DNA from: Saprospiraceae bacterium UBA2365
GTDB taxonomy: Bacteria > Bacteroidota > Bacteroidia > Chitinophagales > Saprospiraceae
NCBI GenBank assembly: GCA_002344345.1
Contig: DDTL01000065.1
Span: 1-23,843, forward strand
Direction: 5' to 3'
DNA length: 23,843 nucleotides
Shown here in pieces: positions 8,170 through 14,655 of this stretch (position 1 is its first letter; each line of letters begins with the position of its first letter). The notes below the pieces were generated by a model. It was not told the DNA's origin. It saw only the letters and a list, made by a program, of their open reading frames with translations, and ran no database searches. Both the position numbers and the translations under genes were made by a program.

Positions 8170-9123
8170 TTAATTTTTTGCCTGTCCGGGGTTGAACTCA
8201 ATTTTTATTTTTTGCAATGATTGGGAAGATTCATATGCTTTCGATTGTTTGGTTTCATTAGGTTTTTGGCCTGATAACACCAGTTGCTTTGGATTGATAC
8301 CCATTTCAATAAAGGCCTGATAAACAGATAATAGCCTTCCTGTTCTGATGGTCATTTCAGGAGTATTTTCCATGCCAGGTACTACAATATTTTCGACGCA
8401 AACATCCTTAACATTTTTAGAATTCAGTAAGCGCAACAGGCTGAGCAATGCATTCTTTCCCTTTTCAGACAATGCAATACTGTTCACCTCAAAAAGCAGC
8501 GATTCGTTCAATACTACCGCTAATAAACCGGAGGGTGTTTGTTCTATAGTGTATTCACCTGAAGCTAAAAGTTCAAGGTTCCTGGTCAATTGAACCCGGG
8601 TATCAGAAATCGTATCTGAATTATAGGCCAATTGGCTGTCTTTGGCGGTAGCTAAGTTAGTGCTAATTGAAGCACTGTTGAATTCTTCGTCTGATTGAAC
8701 GTTTTGATGACCTGCCAGTTTTAATTCCAACTTTCGGATGATTTTCTCTTTTTCATTCAGAACAACCTGTTTTGCGATCAAATCATCCGTGAGTGACCTT
8801 TTATCATCGAATGCTTTCTCCAGCAATGCTTTATTTCGCTCATTCATTTTCGCCTGGTCCTGTTGAAGTATCTGGTTTTGCTGTATCAGGCTTTTCACTT
8901 TTTGTTCTGTATCTTCTAATTTATTTTCACACAAATAAAGTTTTTCATTTTGTTCAGCAATCGTGGCCTTTAATTTTTCATTTTGCCCATTCAAATATTT
9001 AAGGGATCGGAGTTCGGTATTGAGCAACTTGTTTTCTTCCACCTGTTGGAAATATTTGGAACTGCTCACGCAGCCTTGTAGCATTAAATAAGTGAAAAAC
9101 AAAAAGATATATCTTAGATTCAT
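8170..9123 (-). CDS. Coiled-coil lipoprotein with degenerate OmpA-like C-terminus (317 aa)
   Basis: The signal peptide ends in LMLQGC, a lipobox at Cys18 counted from the ATG at 9123. Residues 25-145 are rich in Glu/Lys/Gln/Leu heptads and should form a long coiled coil. From about 200 onward the pattern of an OmpA-like peptidoglycan-binding domain can be followed: LFEVNSIALSEKGKNAL, then a strand and an RTGRLLSVYQAFIEMGI helix, then LVLSGQKPN. The usual catalogue residues (NxxLSxxRA) are missing, so binding may be lost. The ATG at 9132 (three residues longer) is also possible, but 9123 leaves a more normal leader after the promoter at 9146-9176. Likely an outer-membrane-anchored periplasmic protein. 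Confidence 0.75.
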   Translation of the reverse strand: MNLRYIFLFFTYLMLQGCVSSSKYFQQVEENKLLNTELRSLKYLNGQNEKLKATIAEQNEKLYLCENKLEDTEQKVKSLIQQNQILQQDQAKMNERNKALLEKAFDDKRSLTDDLIAKQVVLNEKEKIIRKLELKLAGHQNVQSDEEFNSASISTNLATAKDSQLAYNSDTISDTRVQLTRNLELLASGEYTIEQTPSGLLAVVLNESLLFEVNSIALSEKGKNALLSLLRLLNSKNVKDVCVENIVVPGMENTPEMTIRTGRLLSVYQAFIEMGINPKQLVLSGQKPNETKQSKAYESSQSLQKIKIEFNPGQAKN

Positions 9124-9145
9124 AAAAACCATTCGGAATTTGGCG

Positions 9146-9176
9146 CAAATATACTTTTTTACTCTTAAAAAGGCAA
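9146..9176 (-). promoter_or_regulatory. Bacteroidota promoter of the coiled-coil lipoprotein gene
   Basis: Minus-strand TTG (9176-9174), a 20-nt spacer and TATATTTG (9153-9146) fit the -33/-7 consensus of the Bacteroidota primary sigma factor. Transcription would start about 17 nt before the ATG at 9123. Confidence 0.7.
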
Positions 9177-9359
9177 CAATTAGCTTTTAGAATGGCAAAA
9201 TGGCTGTTTTTGAGCTGATTAACTTCATAAAATAAAATGATTGTCCGAAAATAATCGGTTTTGTTTTTAATCGATTCCATTTATTTTTAAAACTATGAAA
9301 AATAATGATCGCAATGAATAAGCTGAATTACAAATTTTACCTGGAATAATTGTTAAAAT

Positions 9360-10163
9360 CTAATCAGCATCTTTTTTCTTCATTACCAGACTGTAAACCA
9401 GGGGTAACATATATTCAAGACCTTCAATCATATAACCATTAATTGCCTCAACAGAATTTGAAAAAATGTCATATGGAGAATAATCGTATTCCTTGAAATG
9501 GATGAGTTGCATGTCAACGCTCATCAGGTTTTCCATCACTTCTGCAATGGAATGGTTCCAGCCTACACATGTGTGATGAAGATCTGCGTTGGCATCGGCA
9601 TAACTGCCATGGGCTTCTTCGATAATGGGAACCCGGTTGAAATACCCGTATTCAATTTTTGTAAATTGATCATCATACATCCAGATGACCGGATGGAATT
9701 CCACAAAAACGAAACTTCCACCCGGTTTTAATAAGTTTTGAATGTTTTTACCCCAGGTTGTTAATTCGGGCAGCCATCCGACCGTTCCGTAGGAAGTGAA
9801 TATCAGATCGAATGGTTCAAGTAGAAGTTCATCCATTTTCATCACATCCGCACAGATAAAATGAGCATCCAGCTTCAGTTGATCATTCAATTCCCTGGCT
9901 TTTTCGATGGCTTTTTCAGAAAAGTCAATGCCGGTTGCCTTTGCGCCCATGCGTGCCAGAGAAAGCGTATCCATACCAAAATGACATTGCAGATGAAGCA
10001 CACGTTTTCCTTTCAGATCCCCTAAAATAGCCAGTTCAATGTCTTTGAGGGAAGATTTTCCTTTCAAAAAGTTAGGTAGATCATACATGGCAGATCGTGT
10101 ATGGACATCAACCCGGTCATTCCACATTTTTTTATTTAATTCAGCGTAATTCAATTCATTCAT
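9360..10163 (-). CDS. Class I SAM-dependent methyltransferase (267 aa)
   Basis: Motif I of the Rossmann methyltransferase fold is visible as VLHLQCHFGMD (residues 55-65), with the acidic end of strand 2 at GIDFS (Asp80), ICADVM as motif II and FDLIFTSYG as motif III/IV, followed by LLKPGGSFVFVE. It belongs to the Methyltransf_11/25-like group of small-molecule methyltransferases; the substrate cannot be read from the sequence. The N-terminal 30 residues (ELNKKMWNDRVDVH) are common to a Bacteroidota subfamily. The gene starts 2 nt after the stop of the ArsC-family gene, so the two are almost surely co-transcribed. No signal peptide; cytoplasmic. Confidence 0.88.
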   Translation of the reverse strand: MNELNYAELNKKMWNDRVDVHTRSAMYDLPNFLKGKSSLKDIELAILGDLKGKRVLHLQCHFGMDTLSLARMGAKATGIDFSEKAIEKARELNDQLKLDAHFICADVMKMDELLLEPFDLIFTSYGTVGWLPELTTWGKNIQNLLKPGGSFVFVEFHPVIWMYDDQFTKIEYGYFNRVPIIEEAHGSYADANADLHHTCVGWNHSIAEVMENLMSVDMQLIHFKEYDYSPYDIFSNSVEAINGYMIEGLEYMLPLVYSLVMKKKDAD

Positions 10164-10165
10164 GA

Positions 10166-10504
10166 TCAGATGATTTTAAAGATATTTTCTTTTGGCCTGC
10201 CGATCACCGCTTTACCCTGGTTGATGATGATGGGTCTTTCGATCAAAATTGGATTTTCTACCATCACCCGGATCCAATCTGCATCGGTCAGGCGGAGTTC
10301 TTTGAATTTTTCAGCGAACAATTTTTCTTTTTGGCGGATCAGCGCTATGGGCTGAATGTCCAGTTTTTGGATAAGGTCGGTCATTTCGTCAAATGTCGGT
10401 GGCGTTTTGAGGTATTCTTTTATCTCTGGATTAAAGCCCAATTCTTTCAGAAATGCCAAACTTTCCCTACTTTTACCGCATCTTGGATTGTGATAGATTA
10501 ACAT
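10166..10504 (-). CDS. arsC: ArsC-family (Spx/glutaredoxin-like arsenate reductase) protein (112 aa)
   Basis: The protein begins with the thioredoxin-fold strand and active-site loop YHNPRCGKSRE, with Cys9 and the CxxS arrangement of glutaredoxin-dependent ArsC enzymes. The C-terminal part NPILIERPI, then GRPKENI, keeps the arginines known in ArsC to bind the oxyanion. At 112 residues it matches the family (about 110-140). No other arsenic genes (arsR, acr3, arsB) lie nearby, so a general thiol-transfer role like that of E. coli YfgD is as likely as arsenate reduction. It is followed 2 nt later by the methyltransferase gene and faces the thioesterase gene with only 12 nt between start codons. 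Confidence 0.85.
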   Translation of the reverse strand: MLIYHNPRCGKSRESLAFLKELGFNPEIKEYLKTPPTFDEMTDLIQKLDIQPIALIRQKEKLFAEKFKELRLTDADWIRVMVENPILIERPIIINQGKAVIGRPKENIFKII

Positions 10505-10516
10505 AAAGTTGTTTTT

Positions 10517-10942
10517 ATGATTTGGAAAAACGATTTCAATCTGGAAATACTCAACGGATTATCCAAAAATACGATGGTTGAGCATTTGGGGATTGAATTT
10601 ACAAAGATAGGTGAAAATTATATCATTGCCACCATGCCTGTGGACAACAGAACGGTTCAGCCTATGCGATTGTTGCACGGAGGCGCATCAGTTACACTGG
10701 CCGAAACACTCGGCAGTGTGGCTTCGGCGATGGTGGTCGATTATAATAAGTATCATGTAGTGGGCATCGAGATCAATGCCAATCACCTGAAATCTGCCAC
10801 TTCCGGGATGGTGACGGGTAGGGTAGAACCCGTAAAGATCGGGGGAAAACTGCATATCTGGAACATTGAGATCAGAAATGAGTCCGGTGAGCTGGTTTGC
10901 GTGTCCAGATTGACTACCATGGTGCTTCCCAATAAATCCTGA
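10517..10942 (+). CDS. Hotdog-fold acyl-CoA thioesterase, YdiI/MenI-like (141 aa)
   Basis: It closely follows the YdiI/MenI pattern: a MIWK start, ATMPVDNRTVQPM, LLHGGASVTLAETLGS (residues 52-67) and VVGIEINANHL. HGG at 54-56 and Glu63 correspond to the catalytic acid of E. coli YdiI. YdiI/MenI hydrolyses 1,4-dihydroxy-2-naphthoyl-CoA in menaquinone synthesis; the sister protein YbdB acts on misloaded aryl groups in enterobactin synthesis. Menaquinone is the usual Bacteroidota quinone, so the MenI role is favoured, but no men genes lie here to confirm it. Length is normal for the family. It is divergent from arsC, and any promoter must sit inside the arsC coding region. Confidence 0.88.
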   Translation: MIWKNDFNLEILNGLSKNTMVEHLGIEFTKIGENYIIATMPVDNRTVQPMRLLHGGASVTLAETLGSVASAMVVDYNKYHVVGIEINANHLKSATSGMVTGRVEPVKIGGKLHIWNIEIRNESGELVCVSRLTTMVLPNKS

Positions 10943-10960
10943 CAAATTTTTTGAAAAATA

Positions 10961-10992
10961 TTTGGGAGAAAAAAAAAATAATTTTACCTTTG
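10961..10992 (+). promoter_or_regulatory. Promoter of tRNA-Glu
   Basis: TTTG (10961-10964), a 20-nt spacer and TACCTTTG (10985-10992) match the Bacteroidota -33/-7 consensus, 39 nt upstream of the tRNA. Confidence 0.8.
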
Positions 10993-11031
10993 CACTGCTT
11001 TTTTAAAGAACATTAGCAAATTATAATCTTT

Positions 11032-11103
11032 GGCCCGTTCGTCTAGGGGTTAGGACGCCAGATTTTCATTCTGGTAGCAGGGGTTCAATTCCCCTACGGG
11101 CTG
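11032..11103 (+). tRNA. tRNA-Glu (anticodon UUC)
   Basis: A full cloverleaf can be folded: acceptor arm 11032-11038 with 11096-11102 (with one G-U), D arm GTCT...AGGAC, anticodon arm CCAGA-TTTTCAT-TCTGG with anticodon TTC, and T arm AGGGG-TTCAATT-CCCCT. The discriminator is G11103 and the following bases are CA, so CCA is not fully encoded. It has its own promoter upstream and terminator downstream. Its 3' end and terminator are echoed in repeats B and C, which suggests use as an integration target. Confidence 0.95.
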
Positions 11104-11113
11104 CATCTGAAGA

Positions 11114-11147
11114 AACCCTCGTAGTATGTTTACTGCGAGGGTTTTTT
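11114..11147 (+). terminator. Rho-independent terminator of tRNA-Glu (repeat copy A)
   Basis: A 13-bp stem (11114-11126 with 11131-11143, one G-U) with loop TGTT is followed by a T-run to 11147. Nearly the same hairpin recurs at 13260-13291 and 18086-18119, and the similarity of A to B runs from CCTAC of the tRNA 3' end to about 11157. Confidence 0.9.
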
Positions 11148-11262
11148 GTTTATGTGTTCTTTGGAAACTGCAAAAAAAATCCATGTTGCTATTAGGTGTC
11201 CTTCTTTGAATTCCTAGATTTTTATTTTTTTTGCTATGTATAGGGGACAGCAATTTTTTAAT

Positions 11263-11841
11263 TTACACCCAAATTCTTTTTACTCTAACGTTAACTAATT
11301 TTCCATTTTCATCTAAACTATACAGCATTGTATATTGTCCTCCACATCCCCGACCACAATAATAGCTGAAACTCATATAATACTGATCTGCTTCAACGAT
11401 ATAATAAATATCTGAATATTTAAATACAACCAATTCCTTCTCCCTAAGCTTTTCATGAAAGTCGTTATTTGGCATTTTAATCAAAGAGTCATCTTCAAAT
11501 TTAATTTTTCCCGTTGGGAAGAATTTTTTAAGGTATTTAACATAAATGCTTCTTGTTTCCCGAGAATCAATTATAGTCTTTTCACCATATCTATCTACCA
11601 AAGGAAAATTATCCATGATCTCCGACTCTATGTAATCATATGGCTGAGCTATAGTGTCAATGATAAATGTTTGTTCCGAATGCATCCCATTGAATGGTCC
11701 GATATCATCCATAAAATTATTGAAAGCTATATTTATAATTGAATCAACAATTTGGGGATCTATCTTTTTTTGTTGACTTTTGGATGTACAGCCTATACTA
11801 AGAATTGCAAAACCAAAATATATAATTGAAAATTTCATCAT
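11263..11841 (-). CDS. Lipoprotein, putative immunity protein of the orphan cassette (192 aa)
   Basis: The signal peptide ends in LSIGC (lipobox Cys18), followed by TSKSQQKK, without the early acidic residues of a surface-export signal, so it should stay facing the periplasm. The mature part is mixed alpha/beta with a YYCGRGCGGQY segment near residue 165, where the two Cys may pair. I recognise no family. It starts 2 nt after the stop of the HExxH cassette gene, so the two are translated from one transcript. By position it is the partner of that domain, as immunity genes sit in polymorphic toxin modules; this role is inferred from context only. AT-rich like the rest of 11.2-17.1 kb. Confidence 0.65.
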   Translation of the reverse strand: MMKFSIIYFGFAILSIGCTSKSQQKKIDPQIVDSIINIAFNNFMDDIGPFNGMHSEQTFIIDTIAQPYDYIESEIMDNFPLVDRYGEKTIIDSRETRSIYVKYLKKFFPTGKIKFEDDSLIKMPNNDFHEKLREKELVVFKYSDIYYIVEADQYYMSFSYYCGRGCGGQYTMLYSLDENGKLVNVRVKRIWV

Positions 11842-11843
11842 GG

Positions 11844-12794
11844 TTAATTACATTTATACTTGTTAGGATTACTTTGTATTTTTTCATTTTTTTCTTTCCA
11901 ATCATCTACCGTTGATTCGGAAAAGGCACCTTGCCAATCAATTTCTAATCCACCTTTCCAGACAATATATAAGTAATGATCATACGGGAATTGGTTGCCA
12001 TCTATCAACCGAAGGGTATTTGCTTCTAATTTCATATATTCCAATACCATTATATGGTGTTCATTATAATATTCGATTCCATATTTTTTATTTACCCAAG
12101 CCCTCCACATTGCTCTGTATTCATCATTATTTGACCAACCGGATATTAACGTTGTTTTAAAATCAATATGCTTTAATTCATGTAGCAGAGTTTGTGCAAT
12201 TCCAATAAAGTCAGTATTTATACAATCGTGTTGATTGATGGACATTCTTATATAATTATCACCTATAATTTGGACTGTTCCGGATTCTCCATGAGTGCCC
12301 ACGCTCATTTCTATTAAAAGTGTTTTATCTTCATGAAGATCTTTGATTAATTTGGAATAGTAATTATTTGGTAAGTTTTTTATATCATTATAAACACAAT
12401 ACAAATTTTTACAATCTTTAAAGTAAATATCTTCAAGAATGAAATCTCCTGAGGCACCTATATCATCCATTAAATCATCATATGTCATTGAAGCAATATT
12501 TTCATCACATTGTGAGTTAGTATAAGACTGCAAAATATCAAACGAAGACAAATTTGCATTATTTGAATCATAAAGCAAATTGTTATCTATAATTTCCTTT
12601 ACATCCTCTCTGGCAAAAAATAGAAGTTTATTCGCTTTACAATTATATGTTCCTTCGCAGCCACAAAACTTACCTTCTCCAACCAATGCATCCAATTCTG
12701 CTACGGAAATACTCAACTTATACTTGTTGATAAAGTTCGCAGCAGCAGTTTGGCAGACATCACTTTGGACGGCTTGCCAGGCACAAGTACTCAT
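11844..12794 (-). CDS. Orphan C-terminal cassette with HExxH metallopeptidase-like domain (316 aa)
   Basis: Residues 1-74 (MSTCAWQ to DNNLL) are identical to residues 477-550 of the 820-aa protein except at three positions, and the DNA is roughly 94% identical there. After residue 74 the sequences diverge sharply. The unique part keeps a distant likeness to the other C-terminus: a Cys-x4-CVYN segment, TLLHELKH (HExxH, His205-Glu206-His209), HHIMVLEY about 45 residues on, and a GGLE near the end, a pattern like SprT-type zinc peptidases. It has no signal peptide or anchor of its own. The preceding sequence is a decayed continuation of the same gene with a TAA directly before the ATG, so this is a headless module, possibly silent. 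Confidence 0.75.
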   Translation of the reverse strand: MSTCAWQAVQSDVCQTAAANFINKYKLSISVAELDALVGEGKFCGCEGTYNCKANKLLFFAREDVKEIIDNNLLYDSNNANLSSFDILQSYTNSQCDENIASMTYDDLMDDIGASGDFILEDIYFKDCKNLYCVYNDIKNLPNNYYSKLIKDLHEDKTLLIEMSVGTHGESGTVQIIGDNYIRMSINQHDCINTDFIGIAQTLLHELKHIDFKTTLISGWSNNDEYRAMWRAWVNKKYGIEYYNEHHIMVLEYMKLEANTLRLIDGNQFPYDHYLYIVWKGGLEIDWQGAFSESTVDDWKEKNEKIQSNPNKYKCN

Positions 12795-13203
12795 TTAAGG
12801 TGTGTCAGGTCTTGATAATTTGCATTAAAATTTTTCACCGAACAATCATCAACTTCCAATACCTCACCGACAAACAGGTTGATGCTGTATGTATTGCAAT
12901 GAGCTTTAATCGATGGTAGAATATTGAGTCTGCTCCGAAAAGGCATATCTTCAATTTTATAAATCATATTTAAAATATTATAATTTATAACATACTATAA
13001 TTATGACAATATGTAATTGACATATACGTTTCCATTCTCGCATTCGTGGCGATCAATACTTTTAGGAGCAGACTCAATATTAACTATTTCAGTGTATACT
13101 TCTCCACATTCATTAAGCAACCATGGAGTTGCCCATTCATAAGATTTTACACCATTCTTGTCTGGATCATATTTGTCCACAATGGCTTTTTCGCAATCAC
13201 CCG
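12795..13203 (-). pseudogene. Decayed upstream part of the orphan cassette (homologous to residues 393-476 of the 820-aa protein)
   Basis: Minus-strand translation from about 13200 reads GDCEKAIVDKYDPDKNGV, continuing through EVYTEIVNI, matching residues 393 onward of the 820-aa effector. The match stops at the MITE (12926-13075) and resumes at once after it (LPSIKAHCNTYSINLF), continuing to about 12830. There a 1-nt deletion shifts the frame relative to the effector, and in the original frame TAA stops stand where the effector has TAT and TCA. Upstream of 13203 the homology ends inside repeat B, so the N-terminal 390 residues are absent. The state fits a displaced, no longer translated gene end. 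Confidence 0.8.
12926..13075. mobile_element. MITE-like insertion, 150 bp, 17-bp TIRs, AATATT flanks
   Basis: The ends GAGTCTGCTCCGAAAAG (12926-12942) and the reverse complement of 13059-13075 (GAGTCTGCTCCTAAAAG) match at 16 of 17 bases. Both sides carry AATATT (12920-12925 and 13076-13081), a likely 6-bp target duplication, though AATATT is its own complement. Removing the element plus one AATATT restores a segment of exactly the length found in the paralogous effector gene at the same place, which proves it is an insertion. The interior is very AT-rich with no transposase, so it would move in trans. It brings a stop codon (at 13001-13003) to the disrupted frame. The parent IS family is not recognised. 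Confidence 0.85.
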
Positions 13204-13204
13204 A

Positions 13205-13342
13205 TTTCCTTCCAGGGCGAAGGAACCGATCGGTCATCCTACAGGCTGCAATTAAAAAGCCCTCGTAGTATGTTTGCTGCGAGGGTTTTTTGTTTATGTG
13301 TGGTTTGTTTAGGGGAATTGAACCCCCGCCAGCGCGCATCCG
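13205..13342. repeat. Repeat B: tRNA-Glu 3'-end/terminator-derived composite repeat
   Basis: About 80% identical to repeat C (18033-18169) over 138 bp, same orientation. Order: a TTCCTTC/GAAGGAA hairpin, a degenerate tRNA-Glu 3' end (CCTACAGGCTGCA against CCTACGGGCTGCA in the tRNA), the terminator hairpin, then AATTGAAC and GCCAGCGCGCA. From 13238 to 13301 it also aligns with the tRNA-Glu locus itself. It truncates the orphan cassette at its upstream side. Short ORFs across it are translations of the repeat, not genes. Confidence 0.75.
13260..13291. terminator. Terminator hairpin in repeat B, possibly bidirectional
   Basis: An 11-bp stem (13260-13270 with 13275-13285, two G-U) is followed by a T-run on the plus strand, and by CTTTTTAA on the minus strand. 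It could therefore stop minus-strand transcripts coming from the 820/406-aa genes before they reach the orphan cassette; copies A and C lack this minus-strand T-run. Confidence 0.6.
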
Positions 13343-13349
13343 ACTAAGG

Positions 13350-13380
13350 GATAGTCACTATCGGGTGAAGCGGTTCACCC
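13350..13380. repeat. Two adjacent hairpins beside repeat B
   Basis: GATAGT-C-ACTATC (13350-13362) is directly followed by GGGTGAA-GCGG-TTCACCC (13363-13380), and then a T-rich run on the plus strand. Not present after repeat C. Structured, function unknown. Confidence 0.5.
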
Positions 13381-13434
13381 CGTTTCTTTTTAAAAGTTTG
13401 ATTAATTTGTTTTTCAAAAAAGTTGAAATGTTTA

Positions 13435-14655
13435 TTACTGTAGGAGAACATAATTCAACGATTGAAGCGTCCCGGGAAAATAATTACCGGAACTCGTCTT
13501 GATAATTCTACCCTCGTGGTAAATATTCACTGTAAAATACTGTTCCAGTCTGATTGGTGCCATCCGTAATTCATTTTTATTTCCTACCATCAAAGCGATT
13601 TCTTGATTTAATGTTAAAAACCGATATCTGACATCTTTGTTAGAGTACATTATTGTTTTTTTTGTTTCAGGCTTGAAATTATCAGTCACAACAATTGAAT
13701 CCCAGGTAATTTCCATTTTTTTAAAATTTATTTTACTGTATTCATTTCCCAAAGCTTTAATTCTACGGATTTCACAGGTGTCATTTGAAAAGAATCTGAT
13801 AGTTTGGTCTGAATGTTTTTGCATAGTTATATATGTTTCATAATAGTTGTAATTATTATCCTGACATATATATGGGAATTCAGATCTATAATAATTTTCA
13901 GATACTTTGCGATAGCTAACTCCAGACATGCCTTTTTCTTCTATGTACTGATGAATCAAGGAGTCAGAAATTGCAATTAATATGTTTTCTTGATTGATGT
14001 AAAAATCAATGCCGTTAGCTGACTGTGGTCGATCTTGTGGTATAGACGAAACAGGAATATATTCATTTTTATTTATCGGTTTTTTACACTGAATAAATAT
14101 CGGATTGTACTTTTGATCAGTTTCTATGATAACATAAACATAATTAATAGGATACTCAAAGTATTCAGTGATTTTAAACAGGACTTTATAGCCTTTTTTA
14201 TAAGTAACAAATTCCGGCTGAGATAAAATATAGGAGCGTACACCATGTGATTTTGGTTGCAGGCTATCCAATAATTCTAAACTAAATTCATGTCCTCTTT
14301 TAATTTCTGACCAATGGCTCATTATTACTTTTTTGCCCTCAATTTCCCTGATCGCTATCGTATCAAATCTGACCAATTTGGAACCATCTTTCAAATGAAA
14401 ATCTTCAAATTGAGTAGAGTATCTACGATCATTAGTTTTAGCTAGATCCTTGCAGACTGAAATAAATTCATATTCATCAATTGTCCGCCACTTGTTAAAA
14501 TAAAAACAATCATTCGTTAATGCGTAACTGAGTGCATTTTGAGCAAGAACATTTATTTTCTCCTGAGATATATTGGAGGTTTTTCTGTTACAAGCAAAGG
14601 ATATAAAAGCCAATAATCCTATAATGATACCACTAAAATTTATTTTTAATTGCAT
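13435..14655 (-). CDS. Lipoprotein, putative immunity/partner of the 820-aa effector (406 aa)
   Basis: The signal peptide ends in FISFAC (lipobox Cys22), followed by NRKTSN without an acidic export signal, so the product should face the periplasm. The rest is a soluble, Tyr/Ile/Lys-rich mixed alpha/beta protein with few landmarks (an EYFEYPINYVYV strand pair near 170, CEIRRIKALG near 300); I recognise no family. Its ATG lies 10 nt inside the end of the effector gene, so translation is coupled. By position it corresponds to the 192-aa lipoprotein behind the orphan cassette, yet the two show no visible similarity, as expected if each matches a different C-terminal domain. The immunity role is inferred. 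Confidence 0.7.
   Translation of the reverse strand: MQLKINFSGIIIGLLAFISFACNRKTSNISQEKINVLAQNALSYALTNDCFYFNKWRTIDEYEFISVCKDLAKTNDRRYSTQFEDFHLKDGSKLVRFDTIAIREIEGKKVIMSHWSEIKRGHEFSLELLDSLQPKSHGVRSYILSQPEFVTYKKGYKVLFKITEYFEYPINYVYVIIETDQKYNPIFIQCKKPINKNEYIPVSSIPQDRPQSANGIDFYINQENILIAISDSLIHQYIEEKGMSGVSYRKVSENYYRSEFPYICQDNNYNYYETYITMQKHSDQTIRFFSNDTCEIRRIKALGNEYSKINFKKMEITWDSIVVTDNFKPETKKTIMYSNKDVRYRFLTLNQEIALMVGNKNELRMAPIRLEQYFTVNIYHEGRIIKTSSGNYFPGTLQSLNYVLLQ

Noticed and set aside
8999..9280. 93-codon minus-strand ORF upstream of the coiled-coil lipoprotein
   Set aside because: It covers that gene's promoter and start in another frame; no signal, motif or start context.
13046..13502. Short plus-strand ORFs across repeat B (with GEGTDRSS- or HPTG-like peptides)
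   Set aside because: They are translations of the repeat, the MITE edge and the antisense of the decayed cassette; the matching ORFs in repeat C differ in frame.
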